Of a stretch of 34,982 nucleotides of DNA, positions 15,701 to 23,383 are shown piece by piece. The notes below the pieces were generated by a model, which saw nothing but the letters and a program-made list of their open reading frames with translations, made no database searches and was not told the origin of the DNA. Every line of letters begins with the position of its first letter. Positions within the stretch are counted from its first letter, which is position 1. The stretch is from a virus. The stretch covers positions 1 through 34,982 of the IMG/VR virus record IMGVR_UViG_3300033571_026741; one strand, written 5' to 3'. A program made the translations under genes and the position numbers.

Positions 15701-18700
15701 TAAGTCTGGTTGATTCAATAGTGCCTGGCAGCAAGACATTCACTGTTCAAGCACCAAACAATAAAGGAGATTCTTGGAATGGGAAGATTCTTCAGGTTCA
15801 AACTACAGGATGTTTAACTGGCACACCGGCTAGTAACATATTTACTGGTGGTGCCAATGAGTATGAGGCATATTTGCCTTATGACTTTAACACTCCTCCC
15901 AATCCCGTCATGAAATATTGGGGAACGAAGAAGTTGTGTTGGGACACTTTTGAGGACTTTGAGTTCGCTAAAGCGTATGCCCACACTTGGGACATGTACG
16001 ACTATCACAATGATTGGCTAGGAGGATTTGATCTCTACTCTCTCCAATATGGTGATAGGGTAAGGGTTTCTTCACAAACTAATGGGATCGTATTCCATGA
16101 GACATCATCTCCAGGTAACAACTATCTTGGACTTTGGGAAGCTGCAGAACAATTGAACACTTCCACTGATGAAAATATTAGAAGATTTGACTATGAGGTA
16201 AGAGGTTTCTCTAAACTTCCTAATAATTTCTATCCCAGCTCAAATCCGATTTCTCCTGAACTAGAGACTGATGTAGGTCCCCAAAATTTCACAACCACTT
16301 TCTTTCAAAGTCCCAAGCTTGTTCCTTTTACAGGAATAGGATTCGATGGGAATGGTGATATTTGGCTGACCGGAGAGGATCTAATGAAATTTGATGGTGC
16401 AACTTTCACTGTTTTTGATTCATCAAATAGTATCATGCCAGCTCCAGGCACCTTGACCAACTGCATTAAGATAGACAAGAATGATAATCTTTGGATTGGA
16501 GTGGAACAATCGACAACTCCTTTGATCAAAATAGATCAAAAAGATTCCACACAAAGTGTTGTCTTTGATGCTAATGATTTTGTGGATAACCAAGGCAATC
16601 CGGTTCTCCCAGGATCAATCGGTTCTGTTTACGATATAGAAATAAACTCACGGAATGGTGATATTTTTCTTTCTTACATACAACCGTTTTCACCACTAGA
16701 ACAAGGGTTCTTATATTACGATGGAGCGGCCCATTCTTGGAAATTCTTTGATAGCACCAATTCAAATTTGCCACAAGGATTAATTTCTGATCTGAAATTA
16801 GAATATGTGTCCATCAACAAATGGTACCTTTGGATTGGTACACCTGATGGATTGTCTAGATTCGATGGGGTTGATTTTAAAAATTACACGACCACCAATT
16901 CTGGACTTCCAAACAACGACATCAAAACAATTACCATCGACAAATTGGGACACAAATGGATTGGGTGCAACCAAGCTCTAGTTTATTGGGACAACACAAG
17001 ATGGAAAGTATGGAACGCAACAAACACTCCAGCTGTTTCTTCTGTAGCTGCCTTTTATGAAAATTTAGATTCTGGAAATTCTAACATTTGGTCATTTGGA
17101 AAAGGCCCAGATTCTCTTTGGAGTTTCGATGGATACAATTTCAAAGAATTTCTCTACAGAAATGATGGAATAACTCCCATCCAGCCCAATGTTGGTACAA
17201 GTGGAAATTTGCTGCTTATAGCTCCTTGGAAAGTAATCAAGGAGGGATTCACAATTTATCCAAAAAATCTTATTTATGGAACGATTCTAGGGGAGTTGGC
17301 CATAAGTGACTACGTCATTCCTCACATCCACGCAACATCTACTACTCCTGGAATAAATGGATGGGATTTCGTTTATCATGAAACATCAGTTCCTTTACCT
17401 CCAATTAATTATCTCTACAATGCTGAGATTGGAGCTACAACACTTGGATTCAACTTCATAATTGGACCTTTAAATGACAACTTAACTCTAGATTCCGATT
17501 ATACAAGACCATCCATGGCTCATGTTGACAGATATTCTTGGTACAAACCTATTTGGCAAAGGTACCAGATAAATTATCTCAAGGACCAGTTTCCATATCT
17601 TGACCTTGATGATGTTTTCTTATATGCTCCTTTAAGGGACATTCTAAACGGAAAGGCAACAAAAGAAAGCTATTGGAGAAACCCAATCATAGAAAGAATC
17701 GCCAATAAAAAGTCGAGAGAGTTATTTCAAAATTTTGAGTGGATCATTGCTCTAGGAAATTCTAATCCTGGTATGGGCATTAAAATCACGGTAGACAATG
17801 AAGGAAACAATATAGTTGTTGGTAACTTCGAGGGACTATTATTCATGGGTGCTGTGAATAATGTCGCAGCTCAAGATGTTTTCTTGAACACAACACAGCC
17901 AAATGTTTTTGTGGCCAAATACAACCAAGGAGGAGTTCTTCAGTGGGCAACTTCGACAGCTCCATCTCCTTCTTTGGGTGAAGTTGCTGCTAGCTTAACC
18001 ACTGATCAATATGGTAACATATATGTTGTTACAAACACATTAACCACTTCATTCAATTTTTATAAGTATAACTATTCTGGAGACCTGGTCAACTCAAATA
18101 CGATCACATCCACCAATCTTGAAATAACTGATATCAAAGCCGACAAGTACGAGGCACTCTACATAAGTGGTGGATTTATAGGCTCATTAGTACTGGGACC
18201 AGTCACACTAACAAATCCCGGTGCAAACCAAATTGGCTATATTGTTAAGCTTGATTCACAATTGGATGCTGTGTGGGGAAAGAGTATTGGAGACGGAACC
18301 TACGCAAACAAGGTTACAAGCATTTCTTTGCTCGGAGAGGAGTTCGTTTATTCGACAGGAACGTTCGACACTCTAGCGGACTTTGGAAATGGAGTACAAC
18401 TTCCTGGATTGGGAGCGCCTGATGCTTTCATTTACAAACAAGATGTAGCTAATGGAAATTCAATTTGGGCGAAGTCTCTTGCCAAAGATGCTCTAACTTC
18501 TTTTACAAATTCCACTCTATCCTTAGATCCAAAAGGACACATTCTTGTAGCTGGTTCATTTGATGGCACGATCACCTTAGAAGGCAAGGATCTCTCATCC
18601 TTCACAGGAACAACAGACATCTTCGTCATCAAGTTGACACCAACAGGAAAACTAATTTGGATGAAGATGTGTGGAGGCAATGCCGGAGACTATGCTTATG

Positions 18701-19491
18701 ATGTGAAGTCTGACTCTGATGAGGATGTTTATGTTATCGGATCATTCACTGGTTTAGCTTACTTTTCACCAGAAGAACAAAATTCAAGAGGTGGGAAGGA
18801 CATCTATCTGGTAAAATTCAACAAGTCTGGATTGTTAGTTGATGTGGTAACTGCAGGAGGAAATCTGGAGGATGAGGGTCTGAGTTTGGTGTTAGACGTT
18901 GAGGAAAACATCTACATCACTGGTTACTTCGAGGGTAATGCAGACTTTTCCCCATGGGTGGTAGCTTCTCCTCCGGGGGGAAACAATATGAATGCTTTTA
19001 TTGGCAAAATTCCAAAGCAGAGATTTCATCCAGGTTTATCAATAGGAGGTGTGCAATCTTGGCTTGGTTCACATTCTTGGTCTTGGAGGGAGGAGATATT
19101 CTATAAGGAAGAGTTTGAAATTCCTTTAGCCTCAACAATCTTCATCAATCCAATTGACTCTTTGATTCCTGGTAAGAAGGAGCATTTGTGGACACTAACT
19201 GATACGGAGACAGGTGCTGTTATAGCGAAGATAAGAAAGACCCCTTATTTCATCTGGACATTTACTAATCCAGGTTTTTACAGCGTAGAATGCTCGCTAC
19301 AAGACGCAAATGGAAATCTATATGAAACACAACACAAGGGGAAAATACGGGTTATAGATCACAAGACGCCTTTTGCGGGAGATTTAATTCCAGATATAGT
19401 TAATCCAGAAGACTATTTGATAAGGTCAATCTACTACGACAGAAAAGTCCTGGGCTTTCCTCCTTTGAATCCTTTCGAGGTGACTGATTAG
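12730..19491 (+). CDS. Giant baseplate-associated protein with two kinds of beta-propeller (2253 aa)
   Basis: It occupies the slot after gp6 where a gp7/gpI-type wedge subunit is expected. Residues about 235-280 (SIFPYLGSYKSLFNAIRFFGYY) suggest the baseplate-attachment end. Beta-sandwich segments follow: an Ig/PKD-like stretch near 718-781, and a 'TTSTPHGFSSGGTVWIKD' module near 889-935. Residues about 1195-1480 hold repeated 'GNGDIWLTGEDLMKFDGATF', 'NDNLWIGV' and 'LWIGTPDGLSRFDGVDFKNY' units, like two-component-regulator propeller (Reg_prop) blades. Residues about 1668-2090 hold SBBP-type blades ('DIFVIKLTPTGKLIWMK', 'DEDVYVIGSFTG', 'ENIYITGYFEG'). Residues about 2126-2214 resemble a PKD domain (LWTLTDTETG, GFYSVECSLQDANG). 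Propellers of these types bind glycans or partners in Bacteroidota sensors and surface proteins, so receptor binding is the likely role. Its TAG stop abuts the PhoH-like gene's stop with no gap. Wedge identity is inferred from position. Confidence 0.75.
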   Translation: MTTQNLLFFNKKGEQYNFKWNGTYWEGSVLFGIVSEKLFEIEHIFVIEKFLNNVGDVLYGFPHSYGVSPGLPVWRTRWESDFDQKINVSSIIYTYDLGIDPELDAPFLVKAQNVEFYPEVVPGDTISSPEGLVVTTDVTSSSMQINIALNSDSEGVYDRTLILEDYTDPNNPVKILQVNFHGEVEGEDSRLSVLLDNFGRSFIQSDSFISRDTDIKEPFPNFEIINKKRKELLLTGESIFPYLGSYKSLFNAIRFFGYYDLRIKEYWLNVKIDSADVLTPLQQNSQILRQLAKPNLQGQNSLELISSLLQDENKGKFKHVEIYGKRKDGSFGLKKQFEEVFPSKSYKKTSLFGLFYDINRVVEDQEEDIYGYPVVEDAFMFSPEEVLLKLFGLKERLKRDYLPLNARIVDITGEGVYFNIYKTRGWVDQLGIDEVQTGITVDFNVFPNNGYIEDLRPFYLKPNQDSLLYPAVNGPEPGLSYYGNTIEPYSSFQQYPISKIPSLTESIRKFYTDIETGAMPKFLGDGDFDPPGYKLFATGEDYVFPAGCPIIINNDTFDLAWDEINAVWDNLGSTITTDLFDVASYTSTLAPNPGTPLQSVTSSTNFTLDGSLPQTANFNIGLGNTWFNPVGAEVIFVRIESQSSPGNLVLGYCIDTDYNPATGNLIVQVISVRGGGTYSDWKVSPTNIRKDTYEYTYFLNYVQSGGFYSWDRLPFLDFYEIEWTIYKNDDRPYYFQIRGNLPDLETLPHFLPYTGDYNIQCRVWDTLNSISLGIKRSIVKVEKRQIELNTITRFRESEKYDWNNMPLKWESYPSQWIWPVESTDIVNNISDFIANFPEYSNNFNEGQTCEVLSKVPEVKALTTFDAYATSISIVDIQSLFVGGGYSFAVVTTSTPHGFSSGGTVWIKDTPNPGDFYGQFPITVLSPTTFEIPQIELVPILGGIVFGDGTIKVIADGIEIASSLFLGDLSTTLASVYSQINNSSLDPKYKIISLVDSIVPGSKTFTVQAPNNKGDSWNGKILQVQTTGCLTGTPASNIFTGGANEYEAYLPYDFNTPPNPVMKYWGTKKLCWDTFEDFEFAKAYAHTWDMYDYHNDWLGGFDLYSLQYGDRVRVSSQTNGIVFHETSSPGNNYLGLWEAAEQLNTSTDENIRRFDYEVRGFSKLPNNFYPSSNPISPELETDVGPQNFTTTFFQSPKLVPFTGIGFDGNGDIWLTGEDLMKFDGATFTVFDSSNSIMPAPGTLTNCIKIDKNDNLWIGVEQSTTPLIKIDQKDSTQSVVFDANDFVDNQGNPVLPGSIGSVYDIEINSRNGDIFLSYIQPFSPLEQGFLYYDGAAHSWKFFDSTNSNLPQGLISDLKLEYVSINKWYLWIGTPDGLSRFDGVDFKNYTTTNSGLPNNDIKTITIDKLGHKWIGCNQALVYWDNTRWKVWNATNTPAVSSVAAFYENLDSGNSNIWSFGKGPDSLWSFDGYNFKEFLYRNDGITPIQPNVGTSGNLLLIAPWKVIKEGFTIYPKNLIYGTILGELAISDYVIPHIHATSTTPGINGWDFVYHETSVPLPPINYLYNAEIGATTLGFNFIIGPLNDNLTLDSDYTRPSMAHVDRYSWYKPIWQRYQINYLKDQFPYLDLDDVFLYAPLRDILNGKATKESYWRNPIIERIANKKSRELFQNFEWIIALGNSNPGMGIKITVDNEGNNIVVGNFEGLLFMGAVNNVAAQDVFLNTTQPNVFVAKYNQGGVLQWATSTAPSPSLGEVAASLTTDQYGNIYVVTNTLTTSFNFYKYNYSGDLVNSNTITSTNLEITDIKADKYEALYISGGFIGSLVLGPVTLTNPGANQIGYIVKLDSQLDAVWGKSIGDGTYANKVTSISLLGEEFVYSTGTFDTLADFGNGVQLPGLGAPDAFIYKQDVANGNSIWAKSLAKDALTSFTNSTLSLDPKGHILVAGSFDGTITLEGKDLSSFTGTTDIFVIKLTPTGKLIWMKMCGGNAGDYAYDVKSDSDEDVYVIGSFTGLAYFSPEEQNSRGGKDIYLVKFNKSGLLVDVVTAGGNLEDEGLSLVLDVEENIYITGYFEGNADFSPWVVASPPGGNNMNAFIGKIPKQRFHPGLSIGGVQSWLGSHSWSWREEIFYKEEFEIPLASTIFINPIDSLIPGKKEHLWTLTDTETGAVIAKIRKTPYFIWTFTNPGFYSVECSLQDANGNLYETQHKGKIRVIDHKTPFAGDLIPDIVNPEDYLIRSIYYDRKVLGFPPLNPFEVTD

Positions 19492-20163
19492 TCAAGTGGT
19501 GTATTCCCTGTAAACGTCCAAAATTGAAGGCACGATAGGGTGTCTGTGATTTTGTTTTAGTGAGATAACCTTTACTCCTTCGACTCTTGCTGCAAGAGTG
19601 TTCATGAAATCCAGTCCAGACTCCTTTTTGTTCTTCAAATCTATCTGGGAAGTGTCTCCGCAAATAATCATTTTCGAACCAATCCCTAGGCGTCCCAAAA
19701 CCATTTCCATTTGTCCCATTGTAACGTTTTGGGCCTCGTCAACAACCACACATGAGTTTGTTAATGTCCTTCCTCTCATGAAGGCAAAGGGAAGTATTTC
19801 GATAATGCCGTCAGTCAAAAGCTTTTCAATTTTTGGCTTATCATAGAGCATTTCAAGATTTGAATAAATGGGTGCTAACCACGGATCCATTTTTTCTTTT
19901 AAGTCCCCAGGAAGCCAACCAATATCTTCCTTTGCTACTGTTGGTCTGGTGATAACCACCTTTTCTATCTCCCTTGTGAACAATAGATCTAGTGCAATTT
20001 GAACTGCCAATAAGGTTTTTCCTGATCCAGCTGCTCCTTTTAACACATTCACGTGATTCTCAAGGATGATTCTTTTGGCCTCTTTTTGCTCCTCATTCAA
20101 AGTCATCTTAAACTTGATGGGATTTTTAGGCTTTCTCTTTTGAGTCCAATTGTTTTCTGACAT
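19492..20163 (-). CDS. phoH: PhoH-like P-loop ATPase
   Basis: The 223-residue protein has the PhoH core in order: N-terminal QKEAKRIILENHVNVLKG, Walker A GAAGSGKT (43-50), the family motif GWLPGD (82-87), DPWLAPIYSNL, FMRGRTL, Walker B VVVDEAQN (139-146), and MIICGDTSQIDL with the C-terminal LKQNHRHP. PhoH proteins are ATPases linked to RNA metabolism and phosphate stress; the exact reaction is unsettled, and many marine and large phages carry one. It is the only minus-strand gene. Its stop TGA (19492-19494 on the plus strand) directly abuts the stop of the 2253-aa gene. The ATG at 20163 is followed upstream by a 112-nt region shared with the divergent fibre gene. No minus-strand promoter is obvious there. 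Confidence 0.95.
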   Translation of the reverse strand: MSENNWTQKRKPKNPIKFKMTLNEEQKEAKRIILENHVNVLKGAAGSGKTLLAVQIALDLLFTREIEKVVITRPTVAKEDIGWLPGDLKEKMDPWLAPIYSNLEMLYDKPKIEKLLTDGIIEILPFAFMRGRTLTNSCVVVDEAQNVTMGQMEMVLGRLGIGSKMIICGDTSQIDLKNKKESGLDFMNTLAARVEGVKVISLKQNHRHPIVPSILDVYREYTT

Positions 20164-20250
20164 ATGAAAGATTGATTTTTTGTGGAAACTACTTTGTGTT
20201 TTATAGTTTAATATACGGCTTGTACTTTTCCTATTAAAACATGTACAGGA

Positions 20251-20256
20251 TATATA
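20251..20256 (+). promoter_or_regulatory. ATATATA element upstream of the fibre operon (candidate late promoter)
   Basis: GGATATATAT lies 19 nt before the ATG at 20276. The expected leader is about 13 nt of nearly pure A and C (AAAAAAACAAAAAACAA). It lies in the divergent region between the PhoH-like gene and the fibre genes and would start the 20276-32513 run. Confidence 0.5.
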
Positions 20257-20275
20257 TCAAAAAAACAAAAAACAA

Positions 20276-21172
20276 ATGGCAGTTACAATCACTGAAATCC
20301 TTGGAACCGACTCAATTTCTGGTTCTAGATTGACAATCAATGCGAATTTTTTACTACTCGAGAATGCTTATAATGATTTAGAGAACACTTTTAATATAAA
20401 TGTTCTTACCGGATCTATGGATGTCTCTGGAGCATCAAGTGGACAAATAAAGGCTAAAAGCTTAATTGCAAATAGTCTTGTCATGCCTTCTTCGGGATCT
20501 CCAACAATCGAGATTTATGGAACTGGTGCTTCAGCAGGTTTTATGGTGGCTTCAAGCACGGTGGCAGGAGCCACTGGCATCTTTTCAAATGTTCTTCAAG
20601 TTAATTCTCTATCAGTAACTGGTGCTGCCACATTTGGGGCAACTGCTTCTTTCCAAGCTCCCGCTGTCATGAATGGAGCACTCACAATTGGAGCTTCTGG
20701 TTCTTTTGTAAATCAAAATAGAAAAGCAAGCGTGGGGTCAACCACAGCCTTTCCTGCAGCTCCTGCATCTGGTGTTACTGGAACATACTCGAACCCATAC
20801 CAACTAACTTTCACAGAGAACGTGATTTACATTCAATCAGATTACGTTGATGGTGGTTTCCAAGGATTTTTCTTTTATGCCACAACTGGACAAGGAGCAA
20901 CAGCCTCTGATATCCCTGCAGGTTACACAGTCACGCTTATCGACACAGCTACCTCTACGGGTGTAATTGCAACAGGAGTTACTGGTGCAGGAGTTCAATA
21001 TTATACTGGCTTCAACACTGCTGATGGTCAGTTCTCCTCACCGATTGCAACCACTCCAAATCAATACAAATCCTCAGTTACTTTGATGTGGGAGCCAAGA
21101 CTTTCCCAAGGTGATGCCCAAGAGAAGGGATCGTGGGTGGTTTTGTCTAGTACAACGAACTGGACATTCTAA
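20276..21172 (+). CDS. Putative tail fibre/appendage protein (298 aa)
   Basis: This is a low-complexity, Ser/Thr/Ala/Gly-rich beta protein. The N-terminal segment (LGTDSISGSRLTINANFLLLENA) resembles the start of the collagen-like fibre at 33327 (DNQSTIVDKLNYNFDQIL), a short helix with the pattern N-x-N-F that often opens phage fibre proteins and may dock to a common site. The middle is repeated short strands (GAATFGATASF; GALTIGASGSF), as in trimeric beta-helix shafts. The C-terminal ~120 residues look like a globular domain (VIYIQSDYVDGGFQGFFFYATT). The leader is A-rich with no Shine-Dalgarno; the next gene starts 20 nt after the stop. The exact receptor is not predictable. Confidence 0.65.
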   Translation: MAVTITEILGTDSISGSRLTINANFLLLENAYNDLENTFNINVLTGSMDVSGASSGQIKAKSLIANSLVMPSSGSPTIEIYGTGASAGFMVASSTVAGATGIFSNVLQVNSLSVTGAATFGATASFQAPAVMNGALTIGASGSFVNQNRKASVGSTTAFPAAPASGVTGTYSNPYQLTFTENVIYIQSDYVDGGFQGFFFYATTGQGATASDIPAGYTVTLIDTATSTGVIATGVTGAGVQYYTGFNTADGQFSSPIATTPNQYKSSVTLMWEPRLSQGDAQEKGSWVVLSSTTNWTF

Positions 21173-21192
21173 TAAACAATAACTCTTAAGTA

Positions 21193-23376
21193 ATGGCAAA
21201 AACACCATACATACGTCCAATTTCTGTACAAGGTGGGACGTTCTATACATTTTCATCAGCAGCAGAAGATTTATCTTTGACTTTCAATAACTCATTAAAG
21301 AAGTTTAAGTTCTCGAAGTATGCTCTTCTTAAGCTTCCTGAGTTTGGAAGACCAACCTATGGGGAAAATACATTTCAGTTTGATGCCATAGATACAACAT
21401 TCTTGGATGCCGCTTTCGGTGACTTCATTCTATCAAACCCAAACAACTTAAGTCCATCACCAGAGATTTCATTTCAGAATTACTGTCTGAATTTTGAATC
21501 TACAATTCTTTCCGATCCAAACTACAATCCAGAACTCAAAAGAAACGTTTCTGAAAGGGTGTTTTGGAAATGGGTGAAGGAACTAGGAGGGATCAGATAT
21601 AGAACAGCAGATTCAAATGAGGTGGTTGCTTCTCTAAATCAAGTCAATACAACCACAGTTGATGGACTTCCCTATTCAGATAAAAGATGGGTTGAAGAAA
21701 ACACTTATCTAAGTGGTAACGGAACTCCCACCCCAAGATATGAAAGGATAGTTCAATATATTGGTGAAATCGATGTTGTAAACTCAGTCCAAAATTCAGA
21801 CAACTCATACTCTGAGGTCTACATTCACGTACCAACAAGCGATGGTGCAACCCCTTATGTTCTTTTCAAAACCATTGCAGACGAAAACTACTTTCCCGAC
21901 AGAACGTGGACACACAACCCTCCAGACCCATTAGATACTGAATATTTACAAGGTAGAGATTCTGCTAGTGGGCTCTATGGACCAAATGGACTTCCAAAGT
22001 TAGCAATCTTTGACCAAGACGTTCTAGGAGAACCAGGTATCAGTGGAACATCACCGACGGGGCCTTTCACTAACAATTGGTACTCACCAAGAGATGAAGC
22101 CAACTCTTATTTTAGTGATCCCTCGTTCTTTGACAGTACAAATCTCGAAATTGAAAAATACGTTGCAGCTAGTGGACCAGGAGGTTACACAGTAACATAT
22201 AAAAGAAGTAATTTGGATGGGGTTCAGATTGACTTTGAACCCTCGTCTTATAGAGGAATTCAAAACTATGTTGGAATCACAACTATTGAGGAGTGGAACG
22301 GAACACCCCTAACAACCTCTTTTGAGTTCAACACAATCCTAGTTTACTACGATGTGTATGATCCAAACAACCCAACTGATTCTGAAACTAATCTTTATGG
22401 AATTCTTTTCCTAAATGATCCTGAACCAGTTTCTATCAATGCTGCAAGACTACCAAATTTCAAGAAGTTCAAGCCAGATCCAATCACCAAACTCAATGGT
22501 AACTCTTATGGTTTCAAGCTCAATCTAAAGTTTGATACTGACGTTGAGAGCACTGGGGTTGAACAAGCAATCAACGACTACTCTTCATTCTCTCTTTCAA
22601 TCTTTATGGATGCAGCAACAGTGCTACAAGATGCTGCAAAGAACCTGAATGATAGAACACTTGAAATCATGAGAATGCAGGATGAAGTCGCTGCGTTAAA
22701 GGACCTCATCATCAACACTGACGATAGCGAAGAAATCAAACAAAGATTAACTGTTGTTGAGAACTCTTTACAAGCGAATCAATCTCTGTTTGAAAACACA
22801 CAAGACATTTTGAGCCTTATTGAGAAGAACAGTGATACAATCCAGGACATCCTGCAGAATCAAACATCAATCACTCTTTCTTATAATTTGGATCTCCTTA
22901 AAGAGGGCAACGGAACCTCAGTGGACAGATCAACACCAAACATCTTGAGAGTTAATGTCACACAACAGGATTACAATATAACTGGAAATTCCCTATTCAC
23001 AATCAACCCTGTAGCTGGTAATACAGTTCCTTTGGAAATCTACACTAACTACCTCAAGCACAAGAACAATGGCTTGTCTATTACTGCCACAAATGATATC
23101 ATAATCAGAATAGATGATGGTTTGGTTAAGTGGAAACAAGGACAAGTTCTGAGATTGGTAATTGGTGATGATTTAGACCTAGGAAACTATTCCTTGGTGA
23201 TCTTGACTGATGCTTTAGGGGAATATCCAAAAGAAACTCCTTCAGGAATACCTTACTCAACTGTTGTAGCAGGTTTCACAAATGCAAGTTTCTCTTCTGC
23301 AGCTTTCAAACCAATTTTTGATATTGTTTGTATTGACGATATTAATTTAATATTTGAAGTGGATCAAATAAAATAA
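21193..23376 (+). CDS. Putative tail appendage/baseplate structural protein with coiled coil (727 aa)
   Basis: No named family is recognised. The N-terminal ~470 residues are mixed beta with many Tyr, Asn and Pro. Residues about 479-560 form a heptad-like coiled coil (LEIMRMQDEVAALKDLIINTDD; RLTVVENSLQANQSLFENTQD; LIEKNSDTIQDIL). The last ~165 residues are beta-rich again (GNSLFTINPVAGNTVPLEIYTNY; LRLVIGDDLDLGNYSLVIL). The rod-between-globules design fits a trimeric tail fibre or baseplate arm. It lies 20 nt after the 298-aa fibre gene and 7 nt before the 1160-aa gene, so all are probably cotranscribed. Confidence 0.65.
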   Translation: MAKTPYIRPISVQGGTFYTFSSAAEDLSLTFNNSLKKFKFSKYALLKLPEFGRPTYGENTFQFDAIDTTFLDAAFGDFILSNPNNLSPSPEISFQNYCLNFESTILSDPNYNPELKRNVSERVFWKWVKELGGIRYRTADSNEVVASLNQVNTTTVDGLPYSDKRWVEENTYLSGNGTPTPRYERIVQYIGEIDVVNSVQNSDNSYSEVYIHVPTSDGATPYVLFKTIADENYFPDRTWTHNPPDPLDTEYLQGRDSASGLYGPNGLPKLAIFDQDVLGEPGISGTSPTGPFTNNWYSPRDEANSYFSDPSFFDSTNLEIEKYVAASGPGGYTVTYKRSNLDGVQIDFEPSSYRGIQNYVGITTIEEWNGTPLTTSFEFNTILVYYDVYDPNNPTDSETNLYGILFLNDPEPVSINAARLPNFKKFKPDPITKLNGNSYGFKLNLKFDTDVESTGVEQAINDYSSFSLSIFMDAATVLQDAAKNLNDRTLEIMRMQDEVAALKDLIINTDDSEEIKQRLTVVENSLQANQSLFENTQDILSLIEKNSDTIQDILQNQTSITLSYNLDLLKEGNGTSVDRSTPNILRVNVTQQDYNITGNSLFTINPVAGNTVPLEIYTNYLKHKNNGLSITATNDIIIRIDDGLVKWKQGQVLRLVIGDDLDLGNYSLVILTDALGEYPKETPSGIPYSTVVAGFTNASFSSAAFKPIFDIVCIDDINLIFEVDQIK

Positions 23377-23383
23377 CCAAGAA

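Noticed and set aside
12730-19491. Host-derived sensor kinase or surface gene, or a mis-joined contig
   Set aside because: The frame is continuous, the spacing to the 82-aa gene is 1 nt, and no kinase or DNA-binding part is present, so it is a phage gene with propeller modules.
20221-20247. TGTAC...GTACA inverted repeat as an operator between phoH-like and fibre genes
   Set aside because: Only five bases match at 17-nt spacing, which is easily chance in this AT-rich stretch.
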